From DASUBV01 sp036501025 (GTDB lineage: Bacteria > Actinomycetota > Actinomycetes > Streptosporangiales > Streptosporangiaceae), in the NCBI GenBank assembly GCA_036501025.1, contig DASYBB010000059.1, positions 1-64,000 of the forward strand: a stretch of DNA of 64,000 nucleotides, written 5' to 3'. The notes below the pieces were generated by a model. The model saw nothing but the letters and a program-made list of their open reading frames with translations, was not told the origin of the DNA and made no database searches. Of this stretch, positions 32,715 through 40,127 are shown piece by piece. Both the position numbers and the translations under genes were made by a program. Every line of letters begins with the position of its first letter. The first letter of the stretch is position 1.

Positions 32715-33709
32715 GGGCGCAGGACCAGGATGCCCGCGTCGTCCCGGTGCCCGCCCGCCTCGCGCAGCAGCGTGGCGGCGATGACCAGCGGGTCCTGGCC
32801 GGCCAGCCCGGGCAGGCCGGCGGCGCTCCACCGGCTGCTCAGCCCGTCGGAGTGCAGGATGACGGCCGAGCCGGGCGGCAGCGGGTAGGAATACTGGCGG
32901 AACGTGCGGGCCTGGTGCCCGGCGATGCCGGGGACCGAGATCATCCCCTGGCGCTCGGGCCCGGACAGGATCCAGCCGGCGACGTTGCCCAGGCCGGCGA
33001 AGGTTACCGTCGGCGGCTCGACCGCCGCGATGGCCACGGCGCCGCCGCGGGTCCGGGCCAGCCGCGCGTGGACGCGCCGGAGCAGGGCGACCGGCTCCTC
33101 GTCGGGCGCCTCGCGCAGGACCGCGACGGACTCGCGGGAGGCCGTCGCGGCCAGCGGGCCATGCCCCAGGCCGTCGCACAGCATGGCGGTGACGCCCCGG
33201 TCCGTCCGGCGCGCGATGTAGTTGTCCCCGCACTCGACCTCGTCGCCGATCGGCCGGATCAAACCCGCCCAGCCGCCCAGGCCCGGATCGCCGCGGTGCG
33301 CCAGGAACCGGGCGGCCAGGGCCGTGCCGCGGCCGGGCAGCGAGAAGACGGTGCAGAAGTCGGCGGCCCGGCGGATGGCCCCGAGGCCGATGCCCAGGGT
33401 CCCGGCCGTGGAGGTCCCGTCCCGCGCGGCGGCCGGGACGTCAGCGATGCCCGGGCCGGCGTCCACGGTGACCAGCTCGATGCCGGGCACCGCGCTGCCC
33501 CGGTCGGCGCGCAGCATCATGGCGCCCGCGCGGGCGTGCTTAGCCAGGTTGGACGCCGCCTCGGTGACGGCCACGGCGAGCTCCTCGGCGCGGGCCTGGC
33601 CGAAGCCCAGCCGCTCCGCCATGCCCAGCGCCGTGCCGCGGCAGCCTGAGGCCGCGCTCGGCTCCTCGACCCGGATCCAGCGCAGGTCGGCCGGGTCCGG
33701 GGCGGTCAT
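32711..33709 (-). CDS. RsbT/RsbX-like ATPase-PP2C fusion protein
   Basis: A 332-aa protein. An N-terminal HATPase_c domain (residues 1-135; AVTEAASNLAKHA as N box, VDAGPGIAD, TLGIGLGAIRR) is fused to a PP2C/SpoIIE-type domain (about 150-330; LCDGLGHGPLAATAS, LHSDGLSSRW). This fusion is typical next to rsbR-rsbS-rsbT in actinobacteria, where the phosphatase part corresponds to RsbX and resets phosphorylated RsbS/RsbR. The start was set at ATG 33709, 8 bp after the rsbT stop; an ATG 7 codons earlier would overlap rsbT. Confidence 0.92.
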   Translation of the reverse strand: MTAPDPADLRWIRVEEPSAASGCRGTALGMAERLGFGQARAEELAVAVTEAASNLAKHARAGAMMLRADRGSAVPGIELVTVDAGPGIADVPAAARDGTSTAGTLGIGLGAIRRAADFCTVFSLPGRGTALAARFLAHRGDPGLGGWAGLIRPIGDEVECGDNYIARRTDRGVTAMLCDGLGHGPLAATASRESVAVLREAPDEEPVALLRRVHARLARTRGGAVAIAAVEPPTVTFAGLGNVAGWILSGPERQGMISVPGIAGHQARTFRQYSYPLPPGSAVILHSDGLSSRWSAAGLPGLAGQDPLVIAATLLREAGGHRDDAGILVLRP

Positions 33710-33717
33710 CCAGCCGC

Positions 33718-34116
33718 CTACCGCCCCCACTTCGTCATCACCACCATCGTCCCCGAGCCCGTCTCGGTCGTGATGACGAACTCGTCGACCAGCCGGCGGG
33801 CGCCCGACAGGCCCAGGCCGAGCCCGGTGCCGGTGCTCCAGCCGTCGGTCAGGGCCAGGTCCAGGTCCCCGATGCCGGGGCCGGAGTCCTCGAAGGCGAC
33901 CCGCACGCCGGCCCGGCCCGCCGTCGAGGTGACCTTCTCGATCCGCGCCGCACCGCCCCCGCCGTGCACCAGGGTATTGCGGGCCAGCTCGCTGGCCGCC
34001 GTCACGGCCTTGGTCTGGTCGATGAGCGACATGCCCGCCTCGGCTGCCACCGCGCGGACCTGCTGCCGGACGCGCACGACGTCGTCGCCGGCCCGGATCG
34101 GCAGGTCGTCCATCAT
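33718..34116 (-). CDS. rsbT: Stressosome switch kinase RsbT
   Basis: A 132-aa anti-sigma-type serine/threonine kinase. The Bergerat ATP fold shows AASELARNTLVHGGGG (N box), FEDSGPGIGDLDLAL (G1) and STGTGLGLGLSGARRLVDEF (G2), all intact. RsbT phosphorylates RsbS and RsbR under stress and is then released from the stressosome to activate a downstream partner. It is encoded directly after rsbS with shared bases at the junction. Confidence 0.94.
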   Translation of the reverse strand: MMDDLPIRAGDDVVRVRQQVRAVAAEAGMSLIDQTKAVTAASELARNTLVHGGGGAARIEKVTSTAGRAGVRVAFEDSGPGIGDLDLALTDGWSTGTGLGLGLSGARRLVDEFVITTETGSGTMVVMTKWGR

Positions 34117-34469
34117 CAGGGCCTGCCGCTTAGCAGCCGCAGGCCCTTCTCCGTGTTCAGGGCCGTCTGGACCCCCTCGAGGGTCAGGCCCAGCTCCACC
34201 AGCGTGATGGCCACCGCCGGGCGCATGCCGACCAGCACGGTCTGTGCGTCGAACAGCCGGGACATGGACCCGATCATGGACAGCATCCGGCCGATGAAGG
34301 AGTCGACGATCTCCACGGCGGTGATGTCGATGATCACGCCCTTCGCGCCGGTGGCCGCGATCCGCTCGGCGACATCCTCCTGGAGCTGCTGCACGCTCTG
34401 ATCCTGCAGGTCAACCTGGATCGAGACCAGCAGGGTCGAGCCGATCCGGAGAATCGGGACGCGCTCCAT
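34116..34469 (-). CDS. rsbS: Stressosome scaffold STAS protein RsbS
   Basis: A 117-aa single STAS domain, RsbS type (VPILRIGSTLLVSIQVDLQD, GVIIDITAVEIVDSFIGRML). The Ser in VDSFIGR aligns with the RsbT-phosphorylated Ser59 of B. subtilis RsbS. It forms the core of the stressosome with RsbR. Its ATG overlaps the rsbR stop (TGATG), so rsbR, rsbS and rsbT are translationally coupled. Confidence 0.94.
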   Translation of the reverse strand: MERVPILRIGSTLLVSIQVDLQDQSVQQLQEDVAERIAATGAKGVIIDITAVEIVDSFIGRMLSMIGSMSRLFDAQTVLVGMRPAVAITLVELGLTLEGVQTALNTEKGLRLLSGRP

Positions 34470-35293
34470 CAGGCCGGCACGACCTTCAGCCCGCTGCGGC
34501 TCAGCGCGTGCGCCAGGCCGTCCGCGAGGGTCTGCTTGGTCAGCACGTCGCCGAACTCGATGCCGAGCGAGACGATCGTGTACGCGATCTGCGGCCGGAT
34601 GCCGGTGATGATGCAGTCCGCGCCCATCAGCCGGGCGGCGACCACGGTCTTCAGCAGGTGCTGCGCCACCTCGGTGTCCACCGTGGGCACGCCGGTGATG
34701 TCGATCACGGCATGCTCGGCCTCGGTGGCCACCAGGGCCTCGAGCATCTTCTCCATCACCAGCTGGGTCCGGGCCGAGTCGAGCATCCCGACCAGCGGCA
34801 CCGCGATGATCCCGTCCCACAGCCGGACCACCGGCGTCGACAGCTCCAGCATCGACTCGGCCTGGTCGGCGATGATCTGCTCACGGGCGGCCATGAAGGT
34901 CTCGAAGGTCAGCAGGCCGAGGTCGTCCACATAGCGGGCGAAGGCCAGGTACTCCGGCAGGAGGTCCCCGGAGTCACCGATCAGGGTGTAGACCGCCTCC
35001 TTCACCGCGAAGACGGCAGCCGCCGTCTCGCTCGGCGAGAAGCCATGCCGGGCGCGGGACCGGGACAGCTCCTGCAGCACGGCCCGCAGCTGACCCGAAG
35101 CCGACTCGTCCTGGCCGGAGACGTCCGACACGATCAGCGCGAGCAGCTCGGCCAGTTCCCGGCGCAGCTCGGCCGGGGAGATCCGGCCGTTGACGCCGCG
35201 GGCCGCGGCCTCGCTCCACTGGTCGAGGACCGTGTTCTCGCTCGCCCGCAAGAACTCGGCCATCCTGGCCTGATCGGCGTCCACCATGCTCAC
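34469..35293 (-). CDS. rsbR: Stressosome sensor RsbR
   Basis: A 274-aa protein. The helical globin-like N-terminal sensor (residues 10-145) contains AEFLRASENTVLDQWSEAAA and YLAFARYVDDLGLLTFETFM. A linker helix (about 146-160) joins the STAS domain (160-270). VIDITGVPTVDTEVAQHLLK holds the Thr equivalent to the RsbT-phosphorylated Thr205 of B. subtilis RsbRA. No haem-binding His is obvious in the sensor, so its signal is unknown. It is the first gene of the operon rsbR-rsbS-rsbT-ATPase/PP2C-hybrid kinase-receiver/GAF/PP2C. The start may be ATG 35293 or 35287. Confidence 0.93.
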   Translation of the reverse strand: MSMVDADQARMAEFLRASENTVLDQWSEAAARGVNGRISPAELRRELAELLALIVSDVSGQDESASGQLRAVLQELSRSRARHGFSPSETAAAVFAVKEAVYTLIGDSGDLLPEYLAFARYVDDLGLLTFETFMAAREQIIADQAESMLELSTPVVRLWDGIIAVPLVGMLDSARTQLVMEKMLEALVATEAEHAVIDITGVPTVDTEVAQHLLKTVVAARLMGADCIITGIRPQIAYTIVSLGIEFGDVLTKQTLADGLAHALSRSGLKVVPA

Positions 35294-35423
35294 CTCGCGG
35301 CTGCGCTATTGGGTCCATATGACCACCGCAGGCTACAGGTACGCAGGGCGTTTGCCGCCGGGAAGCTCGGCTCGGTACCGGGCAGTACGATGGGCACAGC
35401 AGGAGCGGGCCGGGGGAGAAGCG

Positions 35424-36383
35424 ATGGCAGCCGGGATGGCGCAGCCAGGCGAGAAAGCGCGGGCGGCCGCGGATCCCGGCGGGCACACCGTCCTGTTCTA
35501 CGGGCACGACGATGAGCTGGCCGGCGGTCTCGCCAGTCACCTGGGGGAGGCGCTGGCGGCGGGCGCGGCGGTCGTCATGCTCGCGACGCCCGCGCACCGC
35601 GCGGCCAGCGAGGGCCGGATGGCCGCGGCGGGCGCGGACCTGGCGGCGGCCACGGCCAGCGGCTCCTACGCCGCGCTGGACGCGTCCGCCCTGATGCACC
35701 GCTTCCTGGCCCGCGACCGGCCGGATCCCGGCGGGTTCGAGCAGCTGATCGGCGACGTTCTGGAACGGGCGACCGCGGCCGGGCGGCCGGCCGTCGTGTA
35801 CGGCGAGGTGGTAGCCCTCTTGTGGGAAGCGGGCCTGGTCAGCGCCGTCATCGAGCTCGAGTCGCTCTGGAACGTGCTCGGGCGGAGCTATTCGTTCTCG
35901 CTGATCTGCGGTTATCCGGTCCAGCGCGGCGCGGCCGAGGCCCTCGGCGCGGTGTGCCGGCTGCACTCCTCGGTCATCGGCGCGCCCAGTGCCGGTCCGC
36001 AGGCCGTCCGCGGCTTCCTGGTGGCGCGGGGCGCCCCGCGCGCCGCGCGTCATTTCGTGGCCGACACGCTGCGCCAGTGGGGCGGCCCGTGGGCGGCTGG
36101 CCCGCTCGCCGTCGATGCGGCGATCATCGCGACCGAGCTGGCCTCGAACGCGGTCCTGCATGCCCGCTCCGATTTCACCGTGACGATCGCCCGGCGGCTG
36201 GGCGCGATCCGGATCGCGGTGCGTGACGGCCAGCCGCTCGACGCCCCCCTGGCCGTGGCCGCCGGGCACGGCCTGGACCTGGTGAACACGGCGGCGGCCC
36301 GGTGGGGAGCCCGGTCGCTGGCGGCCGGGGGGAAGCTGGTCTGGGCCGAGCTGGCCGCCCGGGCCGCCGGCCCGGGCGGCTGA
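35424..36383 (+). CDS. MEDS-domain protein with C-terminal HATPase (anti-sigma-like)
   Basis: A 319-aa protein. The N-terminal MEDS (DcmR sensory) domain, residues 20-185, starts with HTVLFYGHDDELAGGLASHL and contains VVYGEVVALLWEAGLVSAVI. The C-terminal HATPase_c_2 domain (about 205-310) has ATELASNAVLHARSDFTVTI as the ATP-binding N box and VAAGHGLDLVNTAAARWG as the lid. The architecture is common in actinobacteria, where such proteins are predicted anti-sigma kinases that respond to small ligands. ATG 35424 has GGGGGAG at good spacing. It is divergent from rsbR. Confidence 0.88.
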   Translation: MAAGMAQPGEKARAAADPGGHTVLFYGHDDELAGGLASHLGEALAAGAAVVMLATPAHRAASEGRMAAAGADLAAATASGSYAALDASALMHRFLARDRPDPGGFEQLIGDVLERATAAGRPAVVYGEVVALLWEAGLVSAVIELESLWNVLGRSYSFSLICGYPVQRGAAEALGAVCRLHSSVIGAPSAGPQAVRGFLVARGAPRAARHFVADTLRQWGGPWAAGPLAVDAAIIATELASNAVLHARSDFTVTIARRLGAIRIAVRDGQPLDAPLAVAAGHGLDLVNTAAARWGARSLAAGGKLVWAELAARAAGPGG

Positions 36384-36566
36384 GAGCGGGCCGTCAGCAA
36401 TTCATAAGTTTGCGTTGCTCAGCTGGGGTAGCCGACGGGGGTAGGTCGCTCCGCGGGCGCTGGGAGGGGTGCCCGGCTCCCGCGGGGTGAGGGCGGCAGC
36501 TGGCCGGGCGGAGATGGCCGCATCCACCATCTCGCCCGCCAGCCGTCGCGTTTCTGCTGCTCCGCG

Positions 36567-37553
36567 CTACAGCCGGACGTGCATGCGGACGGTGGTGCCG
36601 TCCGGGCCGGACCTGAGCTCGACCAGGTCACAGACCTGGTTGACGACCCACAGGCCGCCGTGCCGGAACGAGTCCCCGTCAGGGCGGCGCCGCCCGACGA
36701 GCGGGTCGGTGATCTGGCCCGAGTCGCTGACCTGGCAGATGATCTCGTCACCGGCCCGCCAGACGCGCAGGGTGCCCGGTCCCTGCGTGTGCCGCAGCGT
36801 GTTGGCGGCCACTTCGCTCACCGCCAGCACCAGGTCGGCAATCCGGCCAGGGGCCAGTCCGGCCTCGGCCGCCCGGCCGGCCACGGCGTCGCGCACGCCG
36901 CGCAGGTCGTCCCGGTAGCCCAGGTGCGCGGCGGCCGGGGGCACGGGCGCCAGCGGGCGATCGCACTGCGACGGGACGACCCCGCTGCCGATGTACTCCG
37001 CGCTGGCCCGCGGCTGGCCGTCGGCGATGACGACCGGGTGCATGCGCGCCGCGCAGTCGAGGGCCTCGGCGTCCAGCCGCTCGGAGTTGTAGACGCACAG
37101 CACCGTGGCCGGGGCGCCGGCCAGCGCGGGCTCCACCAGCGCCTCGTGCCGGGCCGCCTCGGCCCGCTCGGCGTCAGTCCGGCCCGCCCACAGCGGCTCG
37201 CTGACGAACCGCAGCGGCGGCCCGGACTGGCTCCGGACGGCCGGGGCGCTGCCCGCGTGGGTCCGGGCGAAGTCGAGCATGGCCGCGATGATGCGGCCCG
37301 GGTTGCGGCCCAGCTCGGTCATGTCGAAGTAGGCCACGAGCCGCTGGGTGCCGAGCACCCGGCCGAGGCGGCGGCCCAGCGCCGCCGAGAGCCCGATGGA
37401 AACGGCCTCGCCGTGCCGGAGGCCGTCCTCGACGAAGGCCAGCACGGCGTCGACGCACTCACCGCTGTCGCGGCCGATCATCGCCTGGTGCCGGACGCCG
37501 GACCCGCCCGCCGTGGCACCCGCGAGGTGCGGCCAGCTACCGTCGCCTATCAC
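36567..37553 (-). CDS. MEDS-domain protein with C-terminal HATPase (anti-sigma-like)
   Basis: A 328-aa protein. The MEDS domain (residues 15-190) shows RHQAMIGRDSGECVDAVLAF, FDMTELGRNPGRIIAAMLDF and VSEPLWAGRTDAE. The HATPase domain (about 215-325) has LAVSEVAANTLRHTQGPGTL and VVNQVCDLVELRSGPDGTTV. It is clearly a paralogue of the protein encoded at 38287-39354 (shared LGRNPGRII, FVSEP and WVVNQVCDLVELR). GTG 37553 is supported by GGAGG 8 nt upstream. It is divergent from the STAS gene at 37682, a likely partner. Confidence 0.87.
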   Translation of the reverse strand: MIGDGSWPHLAGATAGGSGVRHQAMIGRDSGECVDAVLAFVEDGLRHGEAVSIGLSAALGRRLGRVLGTQRLVAYFDMTELGRNPGRIIAAMLDFARTHAGSAPAVRSQSGPPLRFVSEPLWAGRTDAERAEAARHEALVEPALAGAPATVLCVYNSERLDAEALDCAARMHPVVIADGQPRASAEYIGSGVVPSQCDRPLAPVPPAAAHLGYRDDLRGVRDAVAGRAAEAGLAPGRIADLVLAVSEVAANTLRHTQGPGTLRVWRAGDEIICQVSDSGQITDPLVGRRRPDGDSFRHGGLWVVNQVCDLVELRSGPDGTTVRMHVRL

Positions 37554-37681
37554 CCGATCATCCTCCGCCCAGGCATGTGCCCAGCTCGCCGGCAACAATG
37601 CACGCCGCCGGGGGCGCTTCGCAGCGCATACGATTGAGGAGCAGACCGGGGTCTTGAGCCGCCGCCTATCCGGGAGCCTAC

Positions 37682-38068
37682 GTGGACGCACTTGAACTCT
37701 CGTCGCATCGCGAAGCTGATGTCACGGTCGTCGCGGCGGCGGGGGATCTGGATATCGTCACGAGCCCCCAGCTGGACGCCGGCCTGACCGAGGCCCGCCG
37801 GGCCAGCGCCAACGTGATCCTCGACCTGTCGGCCGTGGACTTCATGGACACCAGCTGCCTGGCCGTGATCGTCGGCCACTGGAAGAAGCTGGCCGCCCGC
37901 GGCGGGATGCTCGCTCTGGCCGGAGCCCGGTACCGCTACACCAAGACGCTGTGGATTACCGGCCTGGCCGACCGGCTGCCGATGTTCGAGACCGTCGCCG
38001 AGGCCGTGGCTGCCTGCTCGGCGGCAGCGCCAGCCTCCGCCGGGGACTCCCCGGCGGAGCTGGGCTAG
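37682..38068 (+). CDS. STAS-domain anti-sigma factor antagonist
   Basis: A 128-aa STAS protein with VVAAAGDLDIVTSPQLDAGL and the loop DFMDTSCLAVIV, in which a Thr/Ser pair occupies the phosphorylation position. A Ser/Ala/Pro tail follows residue 112. The GTG start has GGGAG upstream. It lies between the two paralogous MEDS-HATPase genes and is probably their substrate and antagonist. Confidence 0.88.
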   Translation: MDALELSSHREADVTVVAAAGDLDIVTSPQLDAGLTEARRASANVILDLSAVDFMDTSCLAVIVGHWKKLAARGGMLALAGARYRYTKTLWITGLADRLPMFETVAEAVAACSAAAPASAGDSPAELG

Positions 38069-38286
38069 CTGCCAGCGGCCCTTCCGGAGCGCCCGCGCTG
38101 AGGTCATGATGCCGCGCTACCCGCTGCGCGCCGGCCAAACATGAACGCCGCACGCGAGCCGCGACGGCGCGAGGCGGACAATCCGGTGCGCATGATCTGC
38201 CGGTCTGTGGGCAAGAGGGGCGGGCGGGATGTGAAGATGGAAGGCCAGCAGGGGCTCCAGAGGGCGTCACGGGGCCGGTAACCGAG

Positions 38287-39354
38287 ATGGATGTGGAGTT
38301 CGCGACGGGCGGCGGGTTCAGCCACGAGGCGGTCTTGTATCGCCAGCCGGCGCAGTACCGGTCGGCGGTACTCGGCTTCGTTCGTGACGGCCTGGACCGG
38401 TCCGAGCCGGTGCTGGTGGCGCTGCCCGCCGCCGCGGCGGAGAGCATCCGCGGCGACCTGGGCGAGCACCCGGACCTCGAGTTCGCGGACATGGGCCAGC
38501 TCGGCCGCAACCCCGGCCGGATCATTCCCGCGGTCTGGGACTTCGCGGACCGGCACGCCGGGCGCCGGGTGCGGTTCGTCAGCGAGCCGGTCTGGCCGGG
38601 CCGCTCCGCGGCCGAGATCCGCGCGACGGTGACCTACGAGGCCATGGTCAACCTGGCCTTCACCGGGGCGCCGGTGGCCGTGATGTGTCCCTACGACGCC
38701 AGCCGACTCGCGCCCAAGGTCACGGACGACGCGGCCCGGACGCATCCGGTCCTGCACACGGCCGAGGGAACCATGGACAGCCCCGACTACGCGGCCGGGC
38801 GCATCCCGCGGGCCGCCCGCTGGCCGCTGTCCCGCCCGCCGGACCGGGCGGTCCGGCTCGACTACACCTCCGACCTGCGCTCGGTCCGCGCCGCGGTCTC
38901 CCGCTACGGGCAGGACGCCGGCCTGGGCGCCGACCGGCTGCCCGACCTGGTCATCGCGGTCGGCGAGGTGATCGCCAACACACTGCGGCATACCTCCGAG
39001 GGCGGCACGGTCTGCCTCTGGCACACCCGGTCCGAGGTGATCTGCCAGGTCAGCGACACGGGCCGGATTACCGACCCGCTCGTGGGCCTGCGCCGCCCGC
39101 TCGGGCCGGGCGGCCTCGGGCTGTGGGTGGTCAACCAGGTCTGCGACCTGGTCGAGCTCCGGACCGGGAAGCGCGGCACCACCATCCGGATGCACATGAG
39201 CCTGACGCCCGGGCCGCTCCGCTCCCGGCCGCGGGCCCAGCCGGAGAACCCGGCCGAGGTCACTGCCGAGGACCTGGTGGTCACCGCCGAGGACCTGGCG
39301 CAGGGCCCGGTGACCGACTCCTCGCCCGGCTCCTCCGCCGACTCCCGCCGGTGA
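38287..39354 (+). CDS. MEDS-domain protein with C-terminal HATPase (anti-sigma-like)
   Basis: A 355-aa protein with MEDS at residues 10-180 (SHEAVLYRQPAQYRSAVLGF, MGQLGRNPGRIIPAVWDFAD) and HATPase at about 205-310. The ATPase motifs are VIAVGEVIANTLRHTSEGGT, QVSDTGRITDPLVG and GLGLWVVNQVCDLVELRTG. A 45-residue tail carries a duplicated AEDLVVTAEDL motif. It is a paralogue of the product of 36567-37553. The stop overlaps the start of the GAF-ANTAR gene (TGATG), which suggests that this ATPase and the antiterminator are made together and may interact. Confidence 0.88.
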   Translation: MDVEFATGGGFSHEAVLYRQPAQYRSAVLGFVRDGLDRSEPVLVALPAAAAESIRGDLGEHPDLEFADMGQLGRNPGRIIPAVWDFADRHAGRRVRFVSEPVWPGRSAAEIRATVTYEAMVNLAFTGAPVAVMCPYDASRLAPKVTDDAARTHPVLHTAEGTMDSPDYAAGRIPRAARWPLSRPPDRAVRLDYTSDLRSVRAAVSRYGQDAGLGADRLPDLVIAVGEVIANTLRHTSEGGTVCLWHTRSEVICQVSDTGRITDPLVGLRRPLGPGGLGLWVVNQVCDLVELRTGKRGTTIRMHMSLTPGPLRSRPRAQPENPAEVTAEDLVVTAEDLAQGPVTDSSPGSSADSRR

Positions 39355-40082
39355 TGAAGGTGCGTCGATCCGGTGATGAGGGACCAGCGCTCGGCCGGGA
39401 TCTCGCCGCGCAGAGCGCGGACCTGCTGCGGATCGCCAATACCTCCGAGGCGCGGGCACTGGACCGGCTGGCCGAGCTGGCCGCGCGGCAGGTCCCGGCC
39501 TGCTCGGGCGCCGACGCCGCGGCCTGGCGCCATGGCGAGCTGACCGCCGCCGCCGCCAGCCACCCCGACCTGGCGGAGCTGACCGAGGTGCAGCGGGTCG
39601 CCGGGCGCGGCCCGACCATCTCGGCCATCACCTCCGGCGGCCCGGTGCACTGCCCGGACACGCTCGGCGAGGAACGCTGGCCCGAGTACGCGGCCGCCGC
39701 CCTGCGCTGCGGCGTCCGCTGCTGCGTCGCGATCGCCCACCAGGCCGGCGACCTGGCCGTCACGCTGGTCCTGTCGGCCGCGCGGCCGCGCTCGCTGGAT
39801 CCCGAGCAGCTGCCGCTGGCCGAGCTGCTGGTCGCGCTGGGCGGGGCCATGCTCGGGAACGCCTCGGAGTACAGCGACTCCAAGCGGGTGGCCCTGCAGC
39901 TGGCCGACGCCGCCCAGTCGCGGGAGCTGGTCGACCAGGCCAAGGGGATGCTCATGCACGCGCTGGGCTGCACCGCCGACGAGGCGCTGGCCCGGCTGCG
40001 GCATATCTCGCAGCAGCACAACATTAAAGTGACAGAGGTCGCGGTCCGGATCATCTCGGCCAGCGGCGACCAGGAGTTCTGA
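39354..40082 (+). CDS. GAF-ANTAR antiterminator protein
   Basis: A 242-aa protein. A GAF-like domain (about 25-165; AGRGPTISAITSGGPVHCPD) is followed by an ANTAR domain (about 180-235) with ELVDQAKGMLMHALGCTADE and LRHISQQHNIKVTEVAVRI. It is translationally coupled to the upstream MEDS-HATPase gene (ATG 39354; GTG 39351 is also possible). As an ANTAR protein it should bind leader RNA hairpins and promote read-through. Its stop region is part of a 16-bp tandem repeat. Confidence 0.88.
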   Translation: MKVRRSGDEGPALGRDLAAQSADLLRIANTSEARALDRLAELAARQVPACSGADAAAWRHGELTAAAASHPDLAELTEVQRVAGRGPTISAITSGGPVHCPDTLGEERWPEYAAAALRCGVRCCVAIAHQAGDLAVTLVLSAARPRSLDPEQLPLAELLVALGGAMLGNASEYSDSKRVALQLADAAQSRELVDQAKGMLMHALGCTADEALARLRHISQQHNIKVTEVAVRIISASGDQEF

Positions 40083-40116
40083 CCGCGATCAGTTCTGACG
40101 GCGATGAGTTCTGACG
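40075..40116 (+). repeat. 16-bp direct repeat at the ANTAR gene 3' end
   Basis: AGTTCTGAC recurs at 40075, 40091 and 40107 with a strict 16-bp period; two full units (GCGATCAGTTCTGACG and GCGATGAGTTCTGACG) fill 40085-40116. The first copy includes the stop codon of the GAF-ANTAR gene, so the last codons and stop have been tandemly copied into the gap before the PP2C gene. Confidence 0.85.
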
Positions 40117-40127
40117 GGAGGACGCCA

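Noticed and set aside
36384..36566. Possible small gene between convergent MEDS-ATPase genes
   Set aside because: No frame with a start signal or recognisable motif; treated as an ordinary intergenic gap.
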